Source of the DNA: Sphingomonas sp. PP-F2F-G114-C0414
GTDB lineage: Bacteria; Pseudomonadota; Alphaproteobacteria; Sphingomonadales; Sphingomonadaceae
Assembly: GCF_003688595.1 (NCBI RefSeq)
Contig: NZ_RCWT01000010.1
Coordinates: 496,001 to 560,000 of the forward strand
Reading direction: 5' to 3'
DNA length: 64,000 bases
Shown: positions 56,655 to 64,000 of the stretch, piece by piece
Layout of the letters: the number at the start of each line of letters is the position of its first letter
Position numbering within the stretch: the first letter of the stretch is position 1
Notes under the pieces: generated by a model
The model's input: the letters and a program-made list of their open reading frames with translations, nothing else
Databases searched by the model: none
What the model was told of the DNA's origin: nothing
Program-made: the position numbers and the translations under genes

Positions 56655-58139
56655 TTACCCCTCGAGCGGATCCAGCATCAGCGGGGCATGCCGATCGACC
56701 AGCGTCGCGCTCGCCGTGTTGAGGCCGATGACCTCGACCTCGCGGCCGTGCCGGCGGAGCTTATCGACGACGGTTTCGAGCGCGCCGACCGCGGTGACGT
56801 CCCAAAGATGCGCGTTGGTCAGGTCGATGCGAACGGCGTGCGCGCTTTCGCGCAGATCGAAGCGATCGGCGAAGATATCGGCGCTGGCGAAGAAGATCTG
56901 CCCGCTTACCCGGTAGATACGCGTGTCGGTTGCCACGTCGTGATCGATCGCGACGTCCATCAGCCGGGTCACCTTCCACGCGAAGAACACGCCGCTGAGC
57001 AGCACGCCGACGCCGACGCCGAGCGACAGGTCGTGCGTCGCGACGGTGACGGCGACGGTCGCGACCATCACCACGCTCGACATCTTGGGGTGCCGCGCGA
57101 GGTCGCGGAGCGAGCCCCAGGAGAAGGTGCTGATCGACACCATGATCATGATCGCGACCAGCGCCGCGACCGGCACCTGTGCGACCCATGGCCGCAGCGG
57201 GACCATGACGATCAGCAGGAACACGCCTGCGACCATCGTCGAGAGCCGCCCGGTGCCGCCATAGCGGACATTGCCGACGGTCTGGCCGATCATACCGCAC
57301 CCAGCGATGCCGCCGAACGCGCCGGCCGCGATGTTGGCGAGGCCGAGCCCGGTGCACTCGCGCGCTTTCGAGCTGGTGGTCTCGGTGAGTTCGTCGACCA
57401 CGCTGGCGGTCATCATCGATTCGAGCAGGCCGACCGCGGCCATCGCGAACGCATAGGGGGCGACGATCCGTAGCGTGTCCCACGTCAGTGGCACGTCGGG
57501 CAACCCGAACGACGGCAGCGAATCCGGCAAGCGGCCGAGATCGCCGACCGTCTTCAGCGGCATCGGAAACCACATCGCGATCGCGGTAAGCACGACGATG
57601 CAGATCAGCGGCGACGGGATCGCGCTGGAAATCCGCGGCACTAGGTAGATGATCGCGAGGCCACCGGCGATCATCGCATAGGCCTGCCAGCTGACACCCA
57701 CCATCTGCGGCACCTGCGCGGAGAAAATCAGGATCGCGAGCGCGTTGACGAAGCCGGCATGGACCGATTTCGAGACGAACCGCATCAATATGTCGAGCTT
57801 GGCGAGCCCGAACGCGATCTGGAGCGTGCCCGCCAGCATCGTTGCGACGAGCAGATATTGCAGGCCGTGCGCGTGGACGAGCGCGGCGGCGACGAGCGCG
57901 ACGGAACCGGCCGCGCCGGAGATCATCGCCGGGCGGCCGCCGGCGAACGCGATGACGATGCCGATCACGAACGAGGCGAACAGGCCGACTTCGGGATCGA
58001 TGCCGGCTACGAACGAAAAGGCAATGACCTCGGGGATCAGCGCGAAGGTGCCGACCATGCCGGCGAGAACGTCACGGCGCGCAGCCGTGGGACCGCTGAA
58101 CCATTCGGCTCGGTAACGAGAAAGTGATAAGGATGTCAT
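56655..58139 (-). CDS. SulP-family anion (sulfate) permease with STAS domain
   Basis: The 494-residue protein has 10-12 membrane segments beginning [28 protein letters not shown], and a cytoplasmic STAS domain at about 385-475 ([24 protein letters not shown] region). Bacterial SulP proteins move sulfate, bicarbonate or other anions. Position at the head of the cysD-cysNC-cysQ operon supports sulfate uptake. It starts with ATG 300 bases from the next gene. Confidence 0.9.
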   Translation of the reverse strand: MTSLSLSRYRAEWFSGPTAARRDVLAGMVGTFALIPEVIAFSFVAGIDPEVGLFASFVIGIVIAFAGGRPAMISGAAGSVALVAAALVHAHGLQYLLVATMLAGTLQIAFGLAKLDILMRFVSKSVHAGFVNALAILIFSAQVPQMVGVSWQAYAMIAGGLAIIYLVPRISSAIPSPLICIVVLTAIAMWFPMPLKTVGDLGRLPDSLPSFGLPDVPLTWDTLRIVAPYAFAMAAVGLLESMMTASVVDELTETTSSKARECTGLGLANIAAGAFGGIAGCGMIGQTVGNVRYGGTGRLSTMVAGVFLLIVMVPLRPWVAQVPVAALVAIMIMVSISTFSWGSLRDLARHPKMSSVVMVATVAVTVATHDLSLGVGVGVLLSGVFFAWKVTRLMDVAIDHDVATDTRIYRVSGQIFFASADIFADRFDLRESAHAVRIDLTNAHLWDVTAVGALETVVDKLRRHGREVEVIGLNTASATLVDRHAPLMLDPLEG

Positions 58140-58439
58140 GAATGTATCCGCATAGGACGCACGAACTGCGGCGCTGTCTTGGCAGCCGGTTCACTTCAGA
58201 GGCGTCGTTGCGTTGTCCGGCGGATCGGCGGCCGGAATAGCCACCCGGAATTGCACCGGGTCCAGGGCGAATGGGGATCCGTTAGCGGAGCAGGTGCTGC
58301 ATTGCAACATTCGGCCCATGACCCCTGCCCGTCATCCTGACGAAAGTCAGGATCCAGAGCCATGTACGACAGTCCGCAGTTACTCTGGATCCTGACTTTC
58401 GTCAGGATGACGGAGCGTGTGAGGCCAGTCCGACCCGGC
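58140..58439. other. Gap between sulP and DUF488 gene
   Basis: This 300-base gap must hold the promoter of the minus-strand sulP-cysDNCQ operon in its left part (58140-58330). I see no clear -35/-10, riboswitch fold or operator there. The right part is the REP pair at 58331-58411. A minus-strand open frame of about 139 codons covers the gap but lies antisense-phase and lacks a protein-like composition, so it is not annotated. Confidence 0.5.
58331..58411. repeat. REP inverted pair, copy D (perfect)
   Basis: The arms 58331-58359 and 58383-58411 are exact 29-base reverse complements around a 23-base spacer. Each arm holds a TCCTGAC-GAAA-GTCAGGA hairpin flanked by GTCA and TCCAGAG. This is the cleanest copy in the window and defines the consensus. 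It lies just after the DUF488 stop on the minus strand. Confidence 0.9.
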
Positions 58440-58883
58440 CTACGTAAACAGATCCACGATCTCGGCCCCCTCGCCCACTGCCTGCAACAGCAAGGTCCGG
58501 TGGCAGTGACATGGGTCCCGCTCGTAACACAGGAGTGCACTCGGCTTTTCCGCGGCCAGCCCGAGCATGATCGCTGCCGCCGCCTGAGCCTCGGGCAATT
58601 CGAGTTGCTCGTCATACACCGCGGTCAGCGTCGCGACGTCGCCCTTCTTCGCCGCATCGCGCCCGCGCTTCGGCGTTCCTAGTGCCTTCAGATGCACGTA
58701 ATCGATCTCGACCTCGCGCAACGCCGCGGCAAGCGAGGTCTTCGAGAACCCCGGCCGCCGCGATAGCGGGAGTGCGCGGACGTCGATCACGCGCTGCACC
58801 CCCGCCGCCTTCAGCGCCGCCAGGAAGTCGGCCATTGTTGTGGCCTCGTAGCCGATCGTGAAAATCTTTTTGGGGTTCGTCAT
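58440..58883 (-). CDS. DUF488 family protein
   Basis: The 147-residue protein starts at the ATG at 58883. An ATG at 58928 would add 15 unconserved residues. It has the DUF488 signature: an N-terminal IFTIGYEATTMADFLAALK, RVIDVRALPLSRRPGFSK, and a C-terminal CYERDPCHCHR, with cysteines and histidines that look like a metal or catalytic site. The family function is not established. It is divergent from trmFO. Confidence 0.9.
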   Translation of the reverse strand: MTNPKKIFTIGYEATTMADFLAALKAAGVQRVIDVRALPLSRRPGFSKTSLAAALREVEIDYVHLKALGTPKRGRDAAKKGDVATLTAVYDEQLELPEAQAAAAIMLGLAAEKPSALLCYERDPCHCHRTLLLQAVGEGAEIVDLFT

Positions 58884-58956
58884 GTAGGCGAAGTGGGATT
58901 GCACCGCCGACACGACAACCGCTGACACGACAGGCGTCTCGCGCTATCTGGCCGGG

Positions 58957-60324
58957 ATGACTCACGATATCCATGTCATCGGCGGCGGGCTCGCCGGCTC
59001 CGAAGCCGCCTGGCAACTCGCAGAAGCCGGCCTCAAGGTGCGCCTTTCCGAAATGCGCGGCAGCGGTGAAGAGACCCCTGCGCACCAGACCGCCGGCCTT
59101 GCCGAACTCGTCTGCTCGAACAGCTTTCGCTCGGACGACGCGGAGAGCAACGCGGTCGGGCTGCTCCATCAGGAACTCCGGACGCTGGGCTCGCTGATCA
59201 TGCGGCAAGCGGACATCCACCGCGTTCCCGCCGGCTCGGCGCTCGCCGTCGATCGCGACAATTTCTCCGCCAGCGTGACGGAGGCGATTGACCAGCATCC
59301 GAACATTACCCTGGTGCGCGAACGCATCGACGCACTGCCGGACGGCCCGACGATCATCGCCACCGGTCCCCTCACCGCCGCGTTGCTCGCCGCGGGAATC
59401 GGCGCGGAGACCGGTCGCGAGGCGCTCGCGTTCTTCGACGCGCTCGCGCCGATCGTCCACCGCGATTCGATCGACATGGACACCGCGTGGTTCGCGTCGC
59501 GCTGGGACAAGGGCGAGGGCAAGGATTACATCAACTGCCCGATGGACAAGGACCAGTATCTCGCCTTCCATCAGGGCTTGATCGATGGCGAGAAGACCCC
59601 GTTCAAGGACTGGGAGAAGGACACCCCCTATTTCGACGGCTGCATGCCGATCGAGGTGATGGCGGAGCGCGGCGTCGACACGCTGCGCTACGGCCCGATG
59701 AAGCCGGTCGGGCTCGACAACCCGAAGACCGGACGCTGGCCGCACGCCGTCGTCCAGCTTCGCCAGGATAACGCGCAGGGCACGCTCTGGAACATCGTCG
59801 GCTTCCAGACCAAGATGAAGCACGCCGACCAGGTCCGCCTGTTCCGGACCATTCCGGGTCTCGAGAACGCTGAGTTCGCGCGACTAGGCGGCTTGCACCG
59901 CAACACGTTCATCCGCTCGCCCGAACTGCTCGATGAGACGCTACGGCTGAAGTCGCGCCCGAACATCCGCTTCGCCGGCCAGATCACCGGCTGCGAGGGC
60001 TATATCGAGAGCTGCGGGATCGGCATGCTCGCGGGACTGTTCGCGGCCGCCGAACTGACCGGCAAGACGCTGACGCCGCCGCCCTACGCTACCGCGCTCG
60101 GCGCGTTGCTCGGCCACATCACGGGTGGCGCCGAGGTCGAGACGTATCAGCCGATGAACGTGAACTTCGGCCTGTTCCCGCCGATCCCCGGTCGGACGAA
60201 GAAGACCGATCGCAAGCGAATGTACACCGATCGCGGTCGTGCAGCACTCGCGGAGTGGCTCAACTCTCCTCGGCAGCAGGCTGAGCCGGTGGACAATTCA
60301 CCCGAGCTGGCCCCTTTCGTTTGA
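58957..60324 (+). CDS. trmFO: Folate-dependent tRNA-U54 methyltransferase TrmFO
   Basis: TrmFO makes m5U54 in the tRNA T loop using methylene-THF and FAD, in place of SAM-dependent TrmA. The 455-residue protein has the FAD motif [19 protein letters not shown] (residues 6-24), [23 protein letters not shown] with a conserved Cys, NCPMDKDQY, and the C-terminal [15 protein letters not shown]. It starts with ATG. Its last 65 bases overlap the convergent EF-hand gene. Confidence 0.95.
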   Translation: MTHDIHVIGGGLAGSEAAWQLAEAGLKVRLSEMRGSGEETPAHQTAGLAELVCSNSFRSDDAESNAVGLLHQELRTLGSLIMRQADIHRVPAGSALAVDRDNFSASVTEAIDQHPNITLVRERIDALPDGPTIIATGPLTAALLAAGIGAETGREALAFFDALAPIVHRDSIDMDTAWFASRWDKGEGKDYINCPMDKDQYLAFHQGLIDGEKTPFKDWEKDTPYFDGCMPIEVMAERGVDTLRYGPMKPVGLDNPKTGRWPHAVVQLRQDNAQGTLWNIVGFQTKMKHADQVRLFRTIPGLENAEFARLGGLHRNTFIRSPELLDETLRLKSRPNIRFAGQITGCEGYIESCGIGMLAGLFAAAELTGKTLTPPPYATALGALLGHITGGAEVETYQPMNVNFGLFPPIPGRTKKTDRKRMYTDRGRAALAEWLNSPRQQAEPVDNSPELAPFV

Positions 60325-60745
60325 CCGCTGTCGTGGCAAATTCGGGTGCGGTCATCGTGCCCGATTTGTCACGGTCCGCGTCGGCGAACTTGGTCGTCGC
60401 CTTTACCGCCCATTCGTCGAACGACAGCTTGCCGTCGCCGTCCACGTCCAGCCGCGCGTAAGCCTTGCGTCGCTGGACCAGATATTCCTCTCGCGTGATC
60501 TTCGAATCGCGATCCTTGTCGTAGCGATCGAACCGCTTCTGCTCGCGAGTCTTGTCGGTCGCTTCGGGGGCGGCGTCGGGTAGCGGATCGCTGGCGACCG
60601 CCGCGCCGCCGACCTGCGATATCGGTTGCGCGGGCAGCAGCGGCCTAGGTCGTGCGTCGCCGTTGAAAAACACGAACCCCGCGACGATCAACGCGATCAC
60701 CGCTGTCCCGCCCGCCAGATACCGCCACATCGCCGCCGCCCCCAT
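60260..60745 (-). CDS. Membrane-anchored EF-hand protein
   Basis: The 161-residue protein has one N-terminal hydrophobic segment (residues 10-27) and three EF-hand loops, at 76-87, 100-111 and 124-135, each with the D-x-D-x-D/S ligand pattern and a terminal Glu. It probably binds calcium outside the cytoplasm. An ATG at 60730 gives an alternative start five codons later. The 3' end overlaps trmFO by 65 bases. The partner is unknown. Confidence 0.88.
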   Translation of the reverse strand: MGAAAMWRYLAGGTAVIALIVAGFVFFNGDARPRPLLPAQPISQVGGAAVASDPLPDAAPEATDKTREQKRFDRYDKDRDSKITREEYLVQRRKAYARLDVDGDGKLSFDEWAVKATTKFADADRDKSGTMTAPEFATTAVKRKGPARVNCPPAQPAAEES

Positions 60746-60795
60746 TGTCCCGGCCGTACGCTAGGCCTCGCAGGCGGCGATCCCCATACGATTGG

Positions 60796-61443
60796 TCAGT
60801 ATCCGGTCAGTCTATGCCACGCCAGCCGCCCGACCCGCTTCGGGCTGCCCGGCGGCGCGGACGATGCCGAAATGTCGAACCGCGCCGACAGCGCAAGGGC
60901 GCCAAGCGCGCGCGCTTTGACGGGCCAGCGGCGATGCAATGCCGCGTCGAGTGCCTCGCCTGCCCGCGTGCGTGCTAACGCACGACTGGGCGCGTCGCTC
61001 AACCGCTGCGACAGATCGGCGAGCGCCCAGCCCTCGCCCGCCAGCCCGATCCGCGAATCCGTCACCGACAGCATCAAGCCCGCCGACTCGAACAACCGCC
61101 GCCCCCGATCGCGCGCGAACCGGTCCACGGCTGCCGCATCGAGCACGGGCTCCAACAAAGCCTCCCAGCCATCGATCATCCCCGCCAGCTTCGCCCCCGA
61201 CACGCCCACCGGCAACACGCACGCCTGGAGTGCGGTCAACACCGGTTCGGCTGGCGCAGGGGCGGTATCGAGCCGTCCCAGCGCCTCGTACCACCACGTC
61301 AGCCGCATCTGCCCGACCAAAGGCTCGCGTGTCGTCCGCAGGATTCCGGCGAGCGTGTCGTCTAGAGCGAACAGCGCTTCCAGGGCTGGGCGTTCGGGTG
61401 AGTCGGCATAGCCCATCGCCAGCCGAAATTCAGGTTTCGTCAT
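60796..61443 (-). CDS. Squalene/phytoene synthase family protein (NDUFAF6-like)
   Basis: The 215-residue protein matches the short alphaproteobacterial branch of the squalene/phytoene synthase fold. It has RPALEALFALDDTLAGILRTTREPLVGQMRLTWWYEAL near the N-terminus and a helical C-terminal half. The full aspartate-rich pairs of true prenyl synthases are not evident. Mitochondrial NDUFAF6, a complex I assembly factor, belongs to this branch, so a respiratory assembly role is possible but unproven. It is the last gene before the Tad locus. Confidence 0.8.
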   Translation of the reverse strand: MTKPEFRLAMGYADSPERPALEALFALDDTLAGILRTTREPLVGQMRLTWWYEALGRLDTAPAPAEPVLTALQACVLPVGVSGAKLAGMIDGWEALLEPVLDAAAVDRFARDRGRRLFESAGLMLSVTDSRIGLAGEGWALADLSQRLSDAPSRALARTRAGEALDAALHRRWPVKARALGALALSARFDISASSAPPGSPKRVGRLAWHRLTGY

Positions 61444-61552
61444 CGGGTTTCCTACGCTTTACGCCGTGGTCGATGCCGGATGAGCCAACCGCAGCGTAAA
61501 CATTCCTTAAGTCGCGCATGCGATACGGATTTCGGGTGGATGCAGATCAGCT

Positions 61553-62116
61553 ATGACGATGCTTTACGACGATATGCCGGTACGGCGCCAGCTATCGCGG
61601 CAGGCTTGGGCAGCGATCGCCCACGACACGCGTGGCTCGCCGGCGATCGAGTTCGCCATCGTCGCGCCGATGTTGATCGCGCTCCTGCTCGCGATCACCC
61701 AGATCGCGCTGTTCTTCTTTGCCCAGCAAAATCTGGAAACCGTCGCGGAGAACTCCGTGCGCAAGTTGATGACCGGCAACGCGCAGCAGGCCAACATGAC
61801 CCAGGCCCAGTTCAAGAACGCGGTCTGCGCGGACCTTCCGCGTTTCATGAAATGCGCGAACCTTATGATCGATGTTCGTACCGCGAACTCATTCTCGGAT
61901 GCCAATACGGGTGTGCCCACGATCACATACGATTCGACGGGCAAACCAACGAATCTTCAGTTCGCGCCCGGCGGCGCGGGCAGCATCGTCATCGTCAAGA
62001 CGATGTACGTGTGGGACGTCGCCGATGGACCGCTCGGCTTCGACATCTCGAACATGTCGAACAACAAACGACTGCTGATCGCCACGTCGGTCTTCAAGAC
62101 CGAGCAATACGCGTGA
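61553..62116 (+). CDS. TadE-like pseudopilin
   Basis: The 187-residue protein has the TadE-type N-terminus: a short basic leader, DTRGSPAIEFAIVAPMLIALLLAITQIALFFFAQ, in which the Glu after the leader and the following hydrophobic helix (about residues 33-57) match Tad minor pilins. It is probably a component of a Tad/Flp-type pilus or secretion system. Two cysteines occur near 92 and 101. The stop overlaps the next GTG. Confidence 0.88.
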   Translation: MTMLYDDMPVRRQLSRQAWAAIAHDTRGSPAIEFAIVAPMLIALLLAITQIALFFFAQQNLETVAENSVRKLMTGNAQQANMTQAQFKNAVCADLPRFMKCANLMIDVRTANSFSDANTGVPTITYDSTGKPTNLQFAPGGAGSIVIVKTMYVWDVADGPLGFDISNMSNNKRLLIATSVFKTEQYA

Positions 62117-62655
62117 TCGGCGCGCTTCTGGGCAGGCTCGCGCGTGACACGCGGGGTGTCTCACTCATCGAGTTCGCGATCTCGCTGCCATTCCTGATCC
62201 TGCTTTTCACCGGCAGCTTCCAATTGAGCGATGCAGTGGCGGCAAATCGCAAGGTCACCATGGCGACCCGGACCATCGCCGATCTCACCTCGCAATACAC
62301 GGCCGTATCCGATTCAGACCTCGATACCATCCTGAATGCCAGCCAGCAGGTCTTGGCGCCCTATTCTGCAGATGCCGCGACAATGACGGTGACGCTGGTG
62401 AAGACGGACGCGCTGTCCCGGTCCACGGTCGCCTGGAGCGATGGGAAGAATACCACGGGTCTCAGGCCGTGTTCCGCCTTCAACCTGCCGCTTGCGATCA
62501 AGCAGGCCGGCACATCGATGATCGTTGCGCAGGTAGTCTATAAGTATAAGCCGACGTTCGGCGCGACCTATATCGGCATGATACCGCTGACCGAAACGAT
62601 CATCATGAGTCCGCGTGGATCCACCACGATCACATACTCGGGCCCGTCATGCTAA
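62113..62655 (+). CDS. TadE/TadF-family minor pilin
   Basis: The 180-residue protein starts at a GTG overlapping the upstream stop. It repeats the same design: RDTRGVSLIEFAISLPFLILLFTGSFQLS with the conserved Glu and a single hydrophobic helix, then a beta-rich extracytoplasmic domain ending near a C-terminal cysteine. The pair TadE/TadF plus TadG normally assembles with the Tad ATPase and Flp pilin, which are not in view. Confidence 0.88.
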   Translation: MIGALLGRLARDTRGVSLIEFAISLPFLILLFTGSFQLSDAVAANRKVTMATRTIADLTSQYTAVSDSDLDTILNASQQVLAPYSADAATMTVTLVKTDALSRSTVAWSDGKNTTGLRPCSAFNLPLAIKQAGTSMIVAQVVYKYKPTFGATYIGMIPLTETIIMSPRGSTTITYSGPSC

Positions 62656-62680
62656 TGCTCCCGAAAACCGGTGTAACATC

Positions 62681-64000
62681 ATGAAGATATCCTTCAAATC
62701 CTCAATGCGGCGGTTGATGGGAGATCGGCGCGGTAACGTGCTGATGATCATGGGATTTGCGACAATCCCGATGGTGTTCGCAACGGGCATGGCGATCGAT
62801 TACTCGGGTGCCGCGCGGCTTCGTACCAAGTTGAACGCCGTCGCCGACGCGGCCGCTCTCGCTGCGGTCACCACGCCGATGATGAGCCAGACGAGGGAAG
62901 CAGGCGCGCTTGCCGCCTACACCATGTTCACGTCGCAGGCGTCTAACATCAAGGGATTGGAATACACCGTAACCTCTCCGGTGATCACGTCGACCGCAAC
63001 CGTAGCGTCGTACGACTATGGCGCGTTCAAGATCGTCATCACGCAGACCAATTCCACCGGAATCAATCGCACCGCGGTCGTTAGCTACAAGGCGCGTTCG
63101 CAGAACAGCTTCGCCGGTGTGCTGGGCATGGCGACGCTGCCGATCAGCGGATCCTCGACGACGAACGCGAAGGTCGCACCGAACATCGACTTCTACGTGC
63201 TGCTCGACACGTCGGGATCGATGGCATTTCCAGCGACGTCCAGCGGGATCACCCAGTTGCGATCGCTGACCGGCGGCTGCGCATTCGCGTGCCATTCGAC
63301 CAATGACGCGACTGCGCGGTCCAAGAATGGATCATACACCGATTATTACGGCGTCGCGCTTTCCTACGGTATCCCGCTGCGCGTCGATGAGGCTCGCAAA
63401 GCTGTGCAGTCTATGATGGCGCAGGCGACCCAGACATCGGCTAACAACAACGCCGATTATCAAGCCGCGATGTACACGTTCGCGGCGGCCGATCCTCGAG
63501 CCCCCAACAGCTTCAAAATGCTGGCAAGCCTAACTGATAATCTTCAGTATGTTTCGGATAGAGCGGCGCAGGCCCAGACATCATTATATTATAACAACGG
63601 CTGCCCGACCAAAGGTTTTTGCAATAACGATGCCGATACTGGATCGAGCGATGCCTTTGTGAAGATGAATGCCCTCATGCGCCTTCCCGGAAACGGAACC
63701 AATGTCCTAGGCGACAGGCCTCAAGGGATCATGTTCGTCATCACGGACGGTATGCGTGACGAGCAACGGGCATCGGGTGTTCCCGAGATCGCATTCGACA
63801 CCTCATGGTGTGCTGCCGTCAAAGCCAAAGGTATTCGCGTTGCGATCCTCTATACCGAGTATCTAAAAATGTCGATGGATGGCGACGCGTGGTCCCAAGC
63901 CAATGTCGTGCCCTATCTGAGCCAAGTCGAACCCGCGCTACAGAATTGTTCGTCCGACGGGCTTTACTACAAGGTCACGACCGACGACGATATTTCGACT
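62681..64000 (+). CDS. TadG-like VWA-domain pilus protein, 5' part
   Basis: The frame is open from an ATG at 62681 to the window end, 440 codons without a stop, so the gene is partial. The N-terminus has the Flp-type segment DRRGNVLMIMGFATIPMVFATGMAIDYSGAARL, then a von Willebrand factor A domain with the MIDAS DTSGS near residue 176. A long cysteine-containing region (CAFACHS, CPTKGFC) and an ITDGMRDE strand follow. It matches TadG-type proteins with a VWA domain. The lower GC and rare codons toward 63.5-64 kb stand out. Confidence 0.88.
   Translation, partial: MKISFKSSMRRLMGDRRGNVLMIMGFATIPMVFATGMAIDYSGAARLRTKLNAVADAAALAAVTTPMMSQTREAGALAAYTMFTSQASNIKGLEYTVTSPVITSTATVASYDYGAFKIVITQTNSTGINRTAVVSYKARSQNSFAGVLGMATLPISGSSTTNAKVAPNIDFYVLLDTSGSMAFPATSSGITQLRSLTGGCAFACHSTNDATARSKNGSYTDYYGVALSYGIPLRVDEARKAVQSMMAQATQTSANNNADYQAAMYTFAAADPRAPNSFKMLASLTDNLQYVSDRAAQAQTSLYYNNGCPTKGFCNNDADTGSSDAFVKMNALMRLPGNGTNVLGDRPQGIMFVITDGMRDEQRASGVPEIAFDTSWCAAVKAKGIRVAILYTEYLKMSMDGDAWSQANVVPYLSQVEPALQNCSSDGLYYKVTTDDDIST

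Noticed and set aside
58196..58615. Minus-strand open frame of 139 codons over the sulP-DUF488 gap
   Set aside because: It crosses the REP pair and overlaps the real DUF488 frame in another phase. No conserved motif is visible.

Overview
The window is 64 kb of high-GC core chromosome from a sphingomonad (Sphingomonas or a close relative, Alphaproteobacteria). This placement rests on the dusB-ntrB-ntrC-ntrY-ntrX order, fused IspDF, a tandem-domain Hfq beside HflX, TrmFO, the pckA | chvI-chvG-hprK-rapZ-EIIA-HPr block, and protein sequences that read as sphingomonad throughout. No rRNA, tRNA, prophage, insertion sequence or CRISPR array was seen. Genes are tightly packed, with many 4-base ATGA/GTGA/TTGA overlaps that imply translational coupling.

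Layout. 1-0.8 kb: end of a metallo-beta-lactamase-fold gene and a retropepsin-like protease whose membrane anchor is in another frame. 0.8-3.4 kb: mazG, then hflX and tandem hfq. 3.5-10.7 kb: the nitrogen regulation operon dusB-ntrB-ntrC-ntrY-ntrX. 10.8-14.3 kb: ispDF, a secreted unknown, a cinA-like amidase, a Coq10/RatA-like START protein and lipA. 14.4-20.9 kb: carbonic anhydrase, ppk2, an APC permease, aspS, rnd and an I78 inhibitor lipoprotein. 20.9-26.5 kb: a minus-strand operon of a secreted DUF2066-like protein, hda, ppk1 and ppx. 26.6-29.2 kb: purM-purN-mmcQ-like and a membrane unknown. 29.4-32.5 kb: pepA, holC, ndk and a GNAT enzyme. 32.6-38.3 kb: the outer-membrane assembly cluster lptD-surA-pdxA-rsmA. 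38.4-43.9 kb: TPR protein, rsmB, guaB, SPFH protein and NfeD.

43.9-51 kb: pckA diverges from the chvI/chvG two-component genes, followed by hprK, rapZ, EIIA-Man, HPr and an rlmB-like methylase. This is a regulatory PTS with no sugar permease in view. 51.1-52.9 kb: an L,D-transpeptidase and a small lipoprotein. 53-58.1 kb: sulfate uptake and activation, sulP-cysD-cysNC-cysQ. 58.4-61.4 kb: DUF488, trmFO, an EF-hand protein and an NDUFAF6-like squalene/phytoene synthase family protein. 61.5-64 kb: two TadE-type pseudopilins and a TadG-like VWA protein cut by the window end.

The most distinctive non-coding feature is a set of palindromic intergenic elements. One family shares a GTCATCC...GGATCCA frame around an inner stem that changes in a compensated way between copies, and it is mostly arranged as inverted pairs (REPIN-like). 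A second family is C-rich (CCCCTCCC/GGGAGGGG). Several copies touch neighbouring genes: one supplies the nfeD stop codon, one probably supplies the ribosome binding site of the rlmB-like gene, and a related hairpin holds the ppx stop. Other points of interest are the asymmetric tandem Hfq, the frame-split retropepsin, and a palindrome overlapping an EcfG-like promoter upstream of the carbonic anhydrase gene.
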